A program made the position numbers and the translations under genes. 64,000 nucleotides of DNA, from contig NZ_CP080437.1 of assembly GCF_021216655.1 (NCBI RefSeq), positions 3,100,001 through 3,164,000 on the forward strand, written 5' to 3'. Under the pieces are notes generated by a model, which saw only the letters and a list, made by a program, of their open reading frames with translations, made no database searches and had not been told where the DNA came from. Below, piece after piece: positions 55,139 to 63,457 of this stretch (positions are counted from its first letter, which is position 1; each line of letters starts with the position of its first letter). The stretch comes from Clavibacter michiganensis. GTDB lineage: Bacteria; Actinomycetota; Actinomycetes; Actinomycetales; Microbacteriaceae.

Positions 55139-56116
55139 ATGCCGGACACCCCCGCGACCCACCCCGCCCCCGCGTTCACCGCCGCGGACTGGCCCATCGC
55201 CACCTGCCTCCACTCCTTCGCCACCGTCGGTCGTGACGGCACCGCCCTCCACGACGCGGATCCGGCCGTCTGGGACCGCATGTTCGCCGACATCGCGCGC
55301 GAGGGCTTCACCCTCGCCGAGCTCGCCGACAGCCACGTCCGTCCGGCCGACCTCGAGTCCTCCCGCCGCGACGAGCTCGTCGCCATCGCGCGGGCGCACG
55401 GCGTCGGGATCCCCTCGGTGCACCTGCAGCGGCAGAGCGTGATCATGCCGGGCCACGAGGAGGAGAACCTCGCCTATGCGCACCGCACCATCGACGCGAT
55501 CGCCGAGATGGGAATGGAGGTCTTCTCGACCGGGCTGCACCAGCCGTTCAGCGAGGCGCAGCGGAAGGCGCTGTGGTTCTGGACCGCCGAGGGACCCAGA
55601 GACCCCGACGACCCCGAGGTGTGGGACGCCGCCGTCACGCGCCTCCGCGAGCTCGGCCGGCACGCGGCGCAGCTGGGACTCCGGATGGCGCTCGAGATGT
55701 ACGAGGACACCTACCTCGGCACGGCGGACAGCGCGGTGCGGCTCGTGGAGGAGATCGGCCTCGACAACGTGGGGCTCAACCCGGACGTCGCGAACCTCAT
55801 CCGCCTGCACCGCCCGGTCGAGAGCTGGCGCGAGCTGTACGCGAAGACGCTGCCGTACGCCAACTACTGGCACGTGAAGAACTACATGCGCGATGAAGCC
55901 GCCGACGGCAGCTGGGCGACCAGCGTGCCCACCACCATGAAGGCCGGCCTCATCGACTACCGGCAGGTGATCCGCGACGCGGTCGAGCTCGGCTTCGACG
56001 GGATCATCCTCACCGAGCAGTACGGCGGCGACAGCCTCGGCGTCTGCGCGGAGAACCGCGACTACATCCGCACGCTGCTGCCGCAGACGCGCGACGCAGA
56101 GGGAGAGGCACCATGA
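55139..56116 (+). CDS. TIM-barrel sugar isomerase/epimerase-like enzyme
   Basis: The 325-residue AP-endonuclease-2/xylose-isomerase-like protein has metal-ligand candidates Glu in MALEMYEDTYLG, Asp in LNPDVANLIRL, His in NYWHVKNYM and Glu in ILTEQYGGDSLG. The family isomerises, epimerises, dehydrates or decarboxylates sugars and sugar acids. It is the first gene of a two-gene operon, overlapping the dehydrogenase-like gene by ATGA, and its upstream operator is shared with the kinase operon. By analogy with 3-keto-acid chemistry, it may decarboxylate the dehydrogenase product to a tetrulose; a resemblance to 3-oxo-isoapionate decarboxylase (OiaC) is possible but not shown. An iolE assignment is unlikely from sequence. 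Confidence 0.75.
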   Translation: MPDTPATHPAPAFTAADWPIATCLHSFATVGRDGTALHDADPAVWDRMFADIAREGFTLAELADSHVRPADLESSRRDELVAIARAHGVGIPSVHLQRQSVIMPGHEEENLAYAHRTIDAIAEMGMEVFSTGLHQPFSEAQRKALWFWTAEGPRDPDDPEVWDAAVTRLRELGRHAAQLGLRMALEMYEDTYLGTADSAVRLVEEIGLDNVGLNPDVANLIRLHRPVESWRELYAKTLPYANYWHVKNYMRDEAADGSWATSVPTTMKAGLIDYRQVIRDAVELGFDGIILTEQYGGDSLGVCAENRDYIRTLLPQTRDAEGEAP

Positions 56117-57081
56117 CCGACCAGCACAGCACCGCACGCCGCATCGCCATCGTCGGATCCGGGTACATGGGCGGCGGAATCGCGCAGGTGCTCGCGCTCG
56201 CGGGCGCCGAGGTGCGCATCGCCGACATCTCCGAGGAGATCGCCGTCGCGAACCACGCGCGACTGCTGGAGGAGGCGGCGAGGTTCGTCGCCGACGGGCT
56301 GTTCCCCGCCGACGCCGTGGAGCGGATCCGCGCGGCCGTCACGCCCGCCGCGTCCATCGAGGAGGCCGTCGCCGACGCCGACTTCATCGAGGAGGCCGTG
56401 CCGGAGAAGCTCGAGATCAAGCACGCGACCCTGCGGCGGATCTCGGCGGCGGCCCGGCCCGACGCGGTCATCGGATCCAACACCTCGACGATCCTCATCG
56501 GCTCGCTCGCGGAGGCCGTCACGAACCCCGAGCGGTTCCTCGGCGTGCACTTCTCGAACCCGGCGCCGTTCATCCCGGGCGTCGAGCTGATCCCGCACGC
56601 GGGCACCGACGAGTCCGCGATCCAGGCGGCGGAGGCGCTGGTCGCCTCGACCGGCAAGGAGACCGCGCGCGTCACCGACTCCACGGGCTTCGTGCTCAAC
56701 CGCCTGCAGTACGCGCTCTTCCACGAGGCGACGCAGATCGTGGAGGAGGGCATCGCGACCCCCGAGGACATCGACACGATCGTCCGCACGACCTTCGGCT
56801 TCCGCCTGCCGGTGTTCGGTCCGTTCGCGATCGCCGACATGGCCGGCCTCGACGTCTACGCTTTCTGCTACGCGTCGCTCCAGACCCGCTGGCCCGAGCG
56901 GTTCGCGACGCCGGCGTCGCTCCAGGAGCACGTCGACGCGGGCGAGTACGGCACGAAGACCGGATCCGGCTACCTCGACGTGCCCGCCGAGCGCACCGAG
57001 GCGCTCGTCGCGTACCGCAACAAGGCGTACGTGGCGATCAAGGAGCTGATGGACGAGCTGGGGCCGGCGCCGATCGGCTAG
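56113..57081 (+). CDS. 3-hydroxyacyl-CoA dehydrogenase-family oxidoreductase
   Basis: The 322-residue protein has a Rossmann NAD motif (RIAIVGSGYMGGGIAQVL), the DADFIEEAVPEKLEIK segment, SNTSTILIGSLAE and HFSNPAPFIPGVELIPH (catalytic His), and a C-terminal helical domain. These define the 3HCDH family, which also includes L-gulonate 3-dehydrogenase and carnitine dehydrogenase acting on non-CoA 3-hydroxy acids. Here, next to a TIM-barrel enzyme, a sugar-acid 3-dehydrogenase is more likely than beta-oxidation. The ATG overlaps the upstream stop. Confidence 0.8.
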   Translation: MTDQHSTARRIAIVGSGYMGGGIAQVLALAGAEVRIADISEEIAVANHARLLEEAARFVADGLFPADAVERIRAAVTPAASIEEAVADADFIEEAVPEKLEIKHATLRRISAAARPDAVIGSNTSTILIGSLAEAVTNPERFLGVHFSNPAPFIPGVELIPHAGTDESAIQAAEALVASTGKETARVTDSTGFVLNRLQYALFHEATQIVEEGIATPEDIDTIVRTTFGFRLPVFGPFAIADMAGLDVYAFCYASLQTRWPERFATPASLQEHVDAGEYGTKTGSGYLDVPAERTEALVAYRNKAYVAIKELMDELGPAPIG

Positions 57082-57114
57082 CTGCCGCGCGTTACCGGCC
57101 CGCGCGCCCGTGCC

Positions 57115-57864
57115 TCAGTGCGTCCGCTGCGCGAGCATCGCGAGCACGTCCGCGTGGCGCCCCTCGGCCTCGGCGTCGCGGAGGAACCGCACGCGCTCGA
57201 CCAGCACCTCCTCCACGTCGGGCTGCCGCTCGAGGATCCGCATCACCTCGTCGAGGAACTCGTCGAGCGGCATCGCCGACTCCTCGTCCTGCTGTCCCAT
57301 GAGGGTCGTCCGCACCGCCGGCGGCACCAGCTCGATCACCTGGAGGGGCGTGCCGGACCACTGCACGCGCAGGCTCTGCGTGAACGAGTGCACGGCGGCC
57401 TTCGTCGCCGAGTAGGTCGGCGTCGCCGGCAGCGGCACGGACGCGAGCCCCGAGGACACGGTCATGAGCACGCCGTCGGGCTGCGCCGCGAGCCATGGCC
57501 CGAAGGCCGCTGCCGTGCGGATCGTGCCGAGCAGGTTCGTCGTGATGGTCGACTCCGCGACCTCGAGGTGCGCCGGGTCGCGCAGGTCCTCGGGGAGCAT
57601 GACGCCGGCCATCGTGACGACGACGTCGAGGCCTGGGTGCTCCTGGGTGACCCGCTCGGCGGCGGCGGCGATGGACGCGGGATCCGTGACGTCGAGCTCG
57701 ACGGCGTGCATGCCGGGGTGCGAACGGACGATCTCGTCGAGCAGCGCCCGGCGGCGGCCGGCGACGATGACGATGTCGCCGCGATCCTGCAGGCGCTCGG
57801 CGAGGCCGAGGCCGATGCCCGACGTCGCTCCGGTGATCAGGACGGTGCTGCCGGTGGTCTTCAT
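57115..57864 (-). CDS. SDR family oxidoreductase (DltE-like)
   Basis: The 249-residue short-chain dehydrogenase has the NAD(P) motif TGATSGIGLGLAERL, the NMAG-type VVVTMAGVM segment and the active-site Ser/Tyr/Lys in VSSGLASVPLPATPTYSATKAA. The pattern resembles DltE-type SDRs; substrate unknown. A strong GGAGGAGG precedes the ATG at 57864. It is divergent from the XRE regulator at 57998, a common SDR-regulator pairing. Confidence 0.88.
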   Translation of the reverse strand: MKTTGSTVLITGATSGIGLGLAERLQDRGDIVIVAGRRRALLDEIVRSHPGMHAVELDVTDPASIAAAAERVTQEHPGLDVVVTMAGVMLPEDLRDPAHLEVAESTITTNLLGTIRTAAAFGPWLAAQPDGVLMTVSSGLASVPLPATPTYSATKAAVHSFTQSLRVQWSGTPLQVIELVPPAVRTTLMGQQDEESAMPLDEFLDEVMRILERQPDVEEVLVERVRFLRDAEAEGRHADVLAMLAQRTH

Positions 57865-57997
57865 GGTGCCTCCTCCGCGGGGCCGTGCGCCCCGTCGCCG
57901 TCCAGCCTGCGTCGGACGCGACCGGCCGGGAAGGGAGCGCGCATCGGGGGAGCGGCGGTCCCTGGATGCGCGGCTCACCGGGGGCGAGGATGGGGCC

Positions 57998-58840
57998 ATG
58001 GACCGTCCCGGACTCGCCGACTTCCTCCGCGCGCGCCGGGAGGCGCTGCGGCCCTCCGACGTGGGCCTGCCCCCGGGCGCCCGTCGCCGCACCGCGGGCC
58101 TCCGCCGCGAGGAGATCGCGGCCGTCGTCGGCATGTCGGCCGACTACTGGGCGCGGCTCGAGCAGCGCCGGGGCCCGCAGCCCTCCGACCAGATGCTCAC
58201 GGCCATCGCCCGCGGGCTCCGCCTCGGCCTCGACGAGCGCGACCACCTCTTCCGCCTGGCCGGGCACGGGACGCCGCGGCGGGCACGGCTGTCGCCGCAC
58301 GTCAGCCCGGGCCTCATGCGCGTGCTCGACCGCCTCGACGACACCCCCGCCCTCGTCATCACCGAGCTCGGCGAGACGCTCGCGCAGAACCGCCTCGCCT
58401 CCGCCCTCTTCGGCGACGACGTGACCCGCACCGGCCTCGACCGCAGCGGCGTGCACCGCTGGTTCGCGCACCCCGAGGAGCGCGGGCACTACCCGGAGCG
58501 CGACCACGAGCGGCAGGGGCGGCTCCAGGTCGCCCAGCTGCGGGTGGCGGCGTCGCAGGCGGACCCGGATCCGCTCGCCGCCGAGGTGCTCGCGAGCCTG
58601 CTCGCCACGAGCGCGGAGTTCCGCCGCTACTGGGACCTGCAGGAGGTCGGCAACCGGTTCGACGAGCGGAAGACCCTGGTGCATCCGGAGGTGGGCGAGA
58701 TCGAGGTGCACTGCCAGGCCCTCTTCACGGAGGACCAGTCGCAGGTGCTGCTCGTGCTGACCCCGGTGCCGGGATCCGGGGCCGCGGAGGCGCTCGCGCT
58801 GCTCGGCGTCGTGGGGGAGCAGCGGTTCGAGCGGTCCTAG
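57998..58840 (+). CDS. XRE family regulator with MmyB-like ligand domain
   Basis: The 280-residue protein has a HTH_3/XRE domain near the N-terminus (RREEIAAVVGMSADYWARLE) and an MmyB-type C-terminal domain (LVITELGETLAQNRLASALFG; FRRYWDLQEVGNRFDE; LTPVPGSG). Such regulators are commonly divergent from an SDR gene as here, and probably repress it until a small ligand binds. GAGGAT lies 6 nt before the ATG, with no obvious Shine-Dalgarno sequence. Confidence 0.88.
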   Translation: MDRPGLADFLRARREALRPSDVGLPPGARRRTAGLRREEIAAVVGMSADYWARLEQRRGPQPSDQMLTAIARGLRLGLDERDHLFRLAGHGTPRRARLSPHVSPGLMRVLDRLDDTPALVITELGETLAQNRLASALFGDDVTRTGLDRSGVHRWFAHPEERGHYPERDHERQGRLQVAQLRVAASQADPDPLAAEVLASLLATSAEFRRYWDLQEVGNRFDERKTLVHPEVGEIEVHCQALFTEDQSQVLLVLTPVPGSGAAEALALLGVVGEQRFERS

Positions 58841-58940
58841 CCTGTCGTCGCGTCGGCCGGCGGGAAGTCCGCTCCTCGGATGAGGGACGTGCTGCTCCCC
58901 GACGACGACGCGGCGCGTGCGCGGTGTCACGCTCGGATGC

Positions 58941-59582
58941 ATGCCCCGTCGTGTCACCGCCGTCCTCCTCGCCGTGTCGGGATCGGTGCTCGCGCTGGCC
59001 GCCCTGGCTGCTTCCGTCCTCGCCGCGCACAGGGACCCGGAGCGGGTGCTCGTCGTGGGAGAGCTCGGGCCCGGTGCCCTGTGGGAGGTCACGTGGATCG
59101 GCGGCGGCCTCGCCCTCGTCGTCGCCTTCGTCGTCGGGACCTCAGCGGTCACCGCGCGTGCGCACCGGGTGATCCGCATCGGCGCGATGTCGATCGCAGT
59201 GGTGACGGCCGTCGGGGTGTCGCTCCTGCTGTGCCTCTATGTCCTGTTCTCGATGCTCGGCGCCGTCCGGTACCTCGATGTCGGCACCGTCGACGGCCAG
59301 ATGGTGGCCGTGGCCGAGGGGTCGTCGCTCGCGGGGGTGTCGGTCTCCGTGGGCCGTAGGGAGGGCTGGTCCTTCGTCCCCGCGCCGTCCTCCGCTCCCG
59401 ACCGATCGCCTTCCTCGATGAGCGTGGACGGCGGGCCGCCGCCGTCGAGTGGGGGTGGCTACCGCGTGCGGCGTGACGGCGATGACGTGGTGGTCACGTT
59501 CTCGATCGCCGGCGAGGAGCACGAGCTCCGCGTCGGATCCTCGTCCGCGCACGACGGGGAGGAGGCGACCGGCGCTCGATGA
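58941..59582 (+). CDS. Hypothetical membrane protein, 213 aa
   Basis: No family recognised. Three transmembrane segments are visible (AVLLAVSGSVLALAALAASV, WIGGGLALVVAFVVGTSAVT, GAMSIAVVTAVGVSLLLCLY) followed by a Ser/Pro-rich region (VPAPSSAPDRSPSSMSVDGG) and a small beta-rich C-terminus. The frame is open to 58917; I use the ATG at 58941. It ends 7 bp before the convergent GntR gene. Confidence 0.65.
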   Translation: MPRRVTAVLLAVSGSVLALAALAASVLAAHRDPERVLVVGELGPGALWEVTWIGGGLALVVAFVVGTSAVTARAHRVIRIGAMSIAVVTAVGVSLLLCLYVLFSMLGAVRYLDVGTVDGQMVAVAEGSSLAGVSVSVGRREGWSFVPAPSSAPDRSPSSMSVDGGPPPSSGGGYRVRRDGDDVVVTFSIAGEEHELRVGSSSAHDGEEATGAR

Positions 59583-59589
59583 GGGTGCG

Positions 59590-60312
59590 TCACGCCGACG
59601 TCGCGTCGTCCGCGTCCCGGCGCGACCGCTCGCGCACGCGCTCGATGTGCGCCCGCATCGCGGCAGCGGCGGCCTCCGGCCCCTCGCCGATCGCGGCGAT
59701 GATCGCGCGGTGCTCGTGCACGGCGTCGTCCGCGTCGTGCACACCCGTGCGCATCGTCTGGCGCATGCGGTGGACGCGCGTGGAGATCGCCTCGGACATG
59801 TCGAGGAGGAACGGGTTGCCGGTGGCCTCGAAGATCCGGTGGTGGAAGTCCCAGTCGACGACGAAGTACTCGCGGATGAGGCCGACGGGCATCTCGCTGT
59901 CGCCGGTCGCCGCGCGCACGCGCCGGGTCGTCTCCTCGTGCGCGGCGAGCGCCTCCTCGAGCGCGGGGACCAGGCGCGTCGGATCCGCGGCGGCCAGCGC
60001 CGTGGCCCCGCCCTCGAGCACGAGCCGCGCGTCGAACAGCGCCTCCAGCTGCTCTCCCGCGATGGGCGGCGCCACCCGGTAGCCCTTGTGCGCCTCGCGG
60101 GCGACGAGGCCGGTGCGCTCCAGCTGCACGAGCGCCTCGCGCACGGGCGTGGGGGAGACGTGGAGGTCGCGCGCGATCTGGTCGATGGCGAGCCGGGAGC
60201 CCGGCTCCATCGCGGATCCCATGAGCATGTCGAGCACGAGGTCGTAGACGCGGTCGCGGAGGCCCTGCCGGGCGGGCATCGAGGTCGCGTCGAGCGGGAG
60301 GCCGGTGGTCAC
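59590..60312 (-). CDS. GntR family regulator, FCD subfamily
   Basis: The 240-residue protein has a winged helix (IDQIARDLHVSPTPVREALVQLE) and an FCD domain (LFDARLVLEGGATALA; DWDFHHRIFEATGNPFLLD). It is the last gene of the kinase-isomerase operon, starting (GTG, complement of 60310-60312) 15 bp after the TIM-type isomerase stop. It is the likely ligand-responsive repressor for the operator TCCTATAGGATCT upstream of the DAK gene and of the TIM-barrel gene at 55139, forming a feedback loop. Confidence 0.88.
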   Translation of the reverse strand: MTTGLPLDATSMPARQGLRDRVYDLVLDMLMGSAMEPGSRLAIDQIARDLHVSPTPVREALVQLERTGLVAREAHKGYRVAPPIAGEQLEALFDARLVLEGGATALAAADPTRLVPALEEALAAHEETTRRVRAATGDSEMPVGLIREYFVVDWDFHHRIFEATGNPFLLDMSEAISTRVHRMRQTMRTGVHDADDAVHEHRAIIAAIGEGPEAAAAAMRAHIERVRERSRRDADDATSA

Positions 60313-60327
60313 CAGGACAGTCTGCCG

Positions 60328-61125
60328 TCAGCGGGCGGCGTCGGACGCCGGGCGGGCCGCGGCGCGCGCGTGCACCTCGTCGAGGATCGAGGCGACCGCG
60401 CGCGGGTCGTGCGCGAACCGGCCGAGGAAGAGACCGTCGACGTCGTCGCCGATGCGGGTGAGGAGGCCGGGCCCCGCGCTGCCGCCGTAGATGACCGCGG
60501 ATCCCGGGTGCGCGTCAAGCGCCCGCACGTGCGCGCGCAGCTCCCGGCAGACCGCGCGGATGTGCGCGTCGGAGGCGGGCTCCGCCGCGCCGATCGCCCA
60601 CTGCGGCTCGTACGCGACGACGATGCGCCCGCCGTGCCCGGCCGCGCGGGCCGCCGCGAGCGCGTCGTCGAGCTGGCGGATGCACTCGCGTGCGGCGTCG
60701 GCCGGATCCTGCCTGGTCTCCTCGCCGACGCAGAGGATCGGCACGAGCCCGGCCCGCAGCGCCGCGTCCGCCTTCCGCCGCACGACCTGGTCCGTCTCGC
60801 CGAACAGGCGCCGCCGCTCGGCGTGCCCCACCTCGACGAACGCGCCGCCGAGCTCCCGGATCTGCCCGCCGGACACCTCGCCCGTGAACGCGCCGGCGTC
60901 CTCCGCCGCGAGGTCCTGCGCGCCCACGGCGGCGAGCCCGTCGAGGATGCGGACGGCGGCCGGCACCGACAGGTACGACGGCAGCGCCACGAGCTCCGCC
61001 TCGCCGCCCGTCGTCGCCGGATGCGTGCGCGCGATCGCCGCGACGGCCTCGCACCACGCGACCGTCTCCGCGTGCCCGAGGTACATCTTCAGGCTCACGC
61101 CGATCATCGCCGGCCGCGCGGTCAC
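60328..61125 (-). CDS. Triosephosphate isomerase-family enzyme, likely L-erythrulose-1-phosphate isomerase
   Basis: The 265-residue TIM-fold protein keeps the catalytic set: Lys in GVSLKMYLGHAE, His in FVEVGHAERRRLFGE, Glu in VVAYEPQWAIG and the phosphate loop VIYGGSAGPG. The NWK motif of true TpiA is SLK here, and it is accompanied by RpiB- and DAK-type genes, exactly the composition of the LerK/LerI/DerI system for erythrulose. I therefore call it a LerI/EryH-type isomerase rather than glycolytic TpiA. The GTG start lies 4 bp after the RpiB-like stop. Confidence 0.82.
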   Translation of the reverse strand: MTARPAMIGVSLKMYLGHAETVAWCEAVAAIARTHPATTGGEAELVALPSYLSVPAAVRILDGLAAVGAQDLAAEDAGAFTGEVSGGQIRELGGAFVEVGHAERRRLFGETDQVVRRKADAALRAGLVPILCVGEETRQDPADAARECIRQLDDALAAARAAGHGGRIVVAYEPQWAIGAAEPASDAHIRAVCRELRAHVRALDAHPGSAVIYGGSAGPGLLTRIGDDVDGLFLGRFAHDPRAVASILDEVHARAAARPASDAAR

Positions 61126-61129
61126 GCGC

Positions 61130-61591
61130 CTACTTCGCCTCGTACGCGCGGATCTCGTCCACCTTGTCGTTCGACGGGCTCGACGTGTCGAACTCGTACG
61201 TCAGCCACTCGCGCACGTTCCGCCGCGCCAGCTCCAGGCCGACCACGCGCTGCCCCATGCAGAGCACCTGCGCGTCGTTGGACAGCACGCTCCGCTCCAC
61301 CGAGAAGCCGTCGTGCGCGGTGACGGCGCGGATCCCGGCCACCTTGTTCGCCGCGATGGCCATGCCGAGCCCCGTGCCGCAGATCAGCACGGCCCGGTCG
61401 GCCTCGCCGCGCGCGACCATCTCGGCCGCCGTGGTCGCGACGGTCGGGTAGGCGGTGTGCCCGTCGGCGTCGACGCCCACGTCCACCACCGAGACGACGA
61501 GGCCGCTCGCCTCGAGGTCGGCTTTGATCGCCTCCTTGTGGTCGTATCCCGCGTCGTCCGCGCCGACGACGATGCGCCAGGTCCTGGTCAT
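61130..61591 (-). CDS. RpiB/LacAB-family isomerase, likely D-erythrulose-4-phosphate isomerase
   Basis: The 153-residue protein has the RpiB signatures [19 protein letters not shown] and [20 protein letters not shown], with the catalytic Cys in ICGTG. In the erythrulose system this family member (DerI/EryI) converts D-erythrulose 4-phosphate to D-erythrose 4-phosphate. Gene order DAK, RpiB, TPI supports that role over ribose-5-phosphate isomerisation. A GAGGACC site precedes the ATG. Confidence 0.85.
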   Translation of the reverse strand: MTRTWRIVVGADDAGYDHKEAIKADLEASGLVVSVVDVGVDADGHTAYPTVATTAAEMVARGEADRAVLICGTGLGMAIAANKVAGIRAVTAHDGFSVERSVLSNDAQVLCMGQRVVGLELARRNVREWLTYEFDTSSPSNDKVDEIRAYEAK

Positions 61592-61640
61592 CCGGTCCTC
61601 CTCATGGTGGTGCTGATCGTGCTGATGGCGTCGCCGGGTC

Positions 61641-63377
61641 TCACCGGTCGGCGAGCGCGCGGCCCACGGCCGCGGCGATGAGCGCGAGCGAGATCGCGCC
61701 CGGGTCGGCGGTGCCGACGGAGCGCTCGCCGTGCGACCTCGCGCGTCCGATGCCGGGCTTCATGGCCGCGGTGGCGTCGGCGGCCTCCTGCGCGGCGTCG
61801 CTCGCGGCGGCCCACGCGTCGGCGAGCGGGGCGCCGGATCCGACCCGCTCGGCGAGCGCGTCGGCGAACGGCACGAGCGCATCCACCATGGTCTTGTCGC
61901 CGAGCGTGGCCTTGCCGTGGCCCATGACCGCGTCCCGCGCGGCGCCCACGCCCGCGGCGACGGACTCGGCGGTGACGGGATCCGCTCCCTCGTCGTCGAG
62001 CGCGTCGCCGACCGCCTGGAGTATGAGCCCCCAGAGCGCGCCCGAGGTGCCGCCGCCCTTGTCCGACCACGCGTCGCCCGCGAGCCGGAGGACCGTGCGC
62101 GCGCCGGCGCCCTGCTCCACCGCGGAGGTCGCGCGCTCGGAGGCGGCGCGGGATCCGCGCAGCATGCCGATGCCGTGGTCGCCGTCGCCCGCGACCGCGT
62201 CGAGGCGGCCGAGCTCGTCGGCGTGCTCCGCGACGACCGCGTGCACGGCGTCGAGCGCGGCGGCGATGCGCCCGGCGGCCTCCCGCGACGCGTCGCTCGC
62301 GTCCGGGATCGCGGCGTCGACCTCGTCGTCCTCGCGCGCGTCGACCGGCTGGAGCGCGGATCCGTCGAACGCGCCGCTGCGGAACGCCGGGGTGTCGGCC
62401 GGCGCGGTCCACAGCCGCTCCAGCTCCTCGTCGAGCCAGAGCAGCGTGAGCGACGCGCCCGCCATGTCGAAGCTGGTGCAGAACTCGCCGACCTGCGGAT
62501 CCACGAGCGTGATCCCGGCCTCCTCGAGCAGGTCCGCGACGCGCGTGAACACGACGAAGAGCTCCTCGCTCTTCACCGAGCCGAGGCCGTTGAGCACGGG
62601 CACGACGCGGGCGCCGCGCACCGTCACGCCGTCCGGGATCTCGGCGTCGGCGAGCAGCTGCCGCACGAAGAGCTCGGCCAGGCCGTCGGCGGACGGGATG
62701 TCGGTCTCGTCGATGCCGGGCTCGCCGTGGATCCCGAGCCCGATCGCCATGCGCCCCTCCGGCACGGAGAACAGCGGCTCGTCGGCGCCCGGCAGCGTGC
62801 AGCCCGTGAAGGCGACGCCCATCGAGCGCGTGCGCGCGTTCGCGAGCCGGGCGACGCGCTCGGTGCCGTCGAGGTCGTAGCCCGCGGCGGACGCGCCGCC
62901 CGCGACCTTGAAGACGGTGAGGTCGCCCGCGATGCCGCGGCGCTTCGCCTGCTCGTCGGGCGAGGCGCTGAAGATGTCGTCCGTCACGACGACGGTGCGG
63001 CAGTCGATGCCGTCGCCGCGCACGCGCTCCTGCGCGTCGTCGAAATGCAGCACGTCGCCCGCGTAGTTGCCGTAGAGGAGGAGAGCGCCGCGGCCCTGCT
63101 CGCTCGAGCGGATCACCGACTCGACCTGGTGCGCGGAGGGCGACGCGAAGAGGTTGCCCATCGCGGCGCCATGCGCGAGGCCGGGGCCGACGAGCCCGCC
63201 GAACGCGGGGTAGTGGCCCGAGCCGCCGCCGATGACGACCGCCACCTCGGCCTCCGCCGAGCGGGTCGAGCGGGAGACGCCGCCGTGCACGCGCCGGACC
63301 CATCGCCCATTGGCGCGGACGAAGCCGTCCGTCATGTCGTCCGCGAAGTCAGCGGGGTCGTTCCAGAGCCGGGTCAT
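61641..63377 (-). CDS. Dihydroxyacetone-kinase-type kinase (DhaK-DhaL), likely L-erythrulose kinase
   Basis: The 578-residue protein fuses DhaK and DhaL domains. The covalent-substrate His lies in [14 protein letters not shown]; the DhaL ATP-binding DxDxxD-type motif is [18 protein letters not shown], with [10 protein letters not shown] after it. Such fused kinases act on dihydroxyacetone or, as LerK/DerK, on erythrulose; with LerI- and DerI-type isomerases downstream, L-erythrulose is the likely substrate. I start at the ATG at 63377, with AGGAGG upstream; an ATG at 63395 is less likely. The shared operator lies at 63409-63421. Confidence 0.87.
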   Translation of the reverse strand: MTRLWNDPADFADDMTDGFVRANGRWVRRVHGGVSRSTRSAEAEVAVVIGGGSGHYPAFGGLVGPGLAHGAAMGNLFASPSAHQVESVIRSSEQGRGALLLYGNYAGDVLHFDDAQERVRGDGIDCRTVVVTDDIFSASPDEQAKRRGIAGDLTVFKVAGGASAAGYDLDGTERVARLANARTRSMGVAFTGCTLPGADEPLFSVPEGRMAIGLGIHGEPGIDETDIPSADGLAELFVRQLLADAEIPDGVTVRGARVVPVLNGLGSVKSEELFVVFTRVADLLEEAGITLVDPQVGEFCTSFDMAGASLTLLWLDEELERLWTAPADTPAFRSGAFDGSALQPVDAREDDEVDAAIPDASDASREAAGRIAAALDAVHAVVAEHADELGRLDAVAGDGDHGIGMLRGSRAASERATSAVEQGAGARTVLRLAGDAWSDKGGGTSGALWGLILQAVGDALDDEGADPVTAESVAAGVGAARDAVMGHGKATLGDKTMVDALVPFADALAERVGSGAPLADAWAAASDAAQEAADATAAMKPGIGRARSHGERSVGTADPGAISLALIAAAVGRALADR

Positions 63378-63408
63378 CCGTGGAGTCCTCCTCATCGAGC
63401 ACGTGAGG

Positions 63409-63421
63409 AGATCCTATAGGA
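63409..63421. promoter_or_regulatory. Shared operator TCCTATAGGATCT (site 2)
   Basis: On the minus strand this reads TCCTATAGGATCT, identical to 55084-55096. The palindrome ATCCTATAGGAT (63411-63422) lies 33 bp before the kinase start and after the end of the GntR gene at 63458. It is the candidate operator of the kinase-isomerase operon. Confidence 0.65.
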
Positions 63422-63457
63422 TATTGGATCCGATCGGCAGGGTCCGGGCGGGCAGAG

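Noticed and set aside
55139..56116. iolE (inosose dehydratase) assignment
   Set aside because: Both are TIM-barrel proteins near an iol operon, but this sequence lacks the IolE N-terminal pattern, belongs to a separate operon and shares its operator with the erythrulose genes.
60328..61125. Glycolytic tpiA
   Set aside because: The gene is inside a DAK/RpiB/GntR operon and carries SLK instead of the NWK motif; a LerI/EryH-type role fits better, though triosephosphate activity cannot be excluded.
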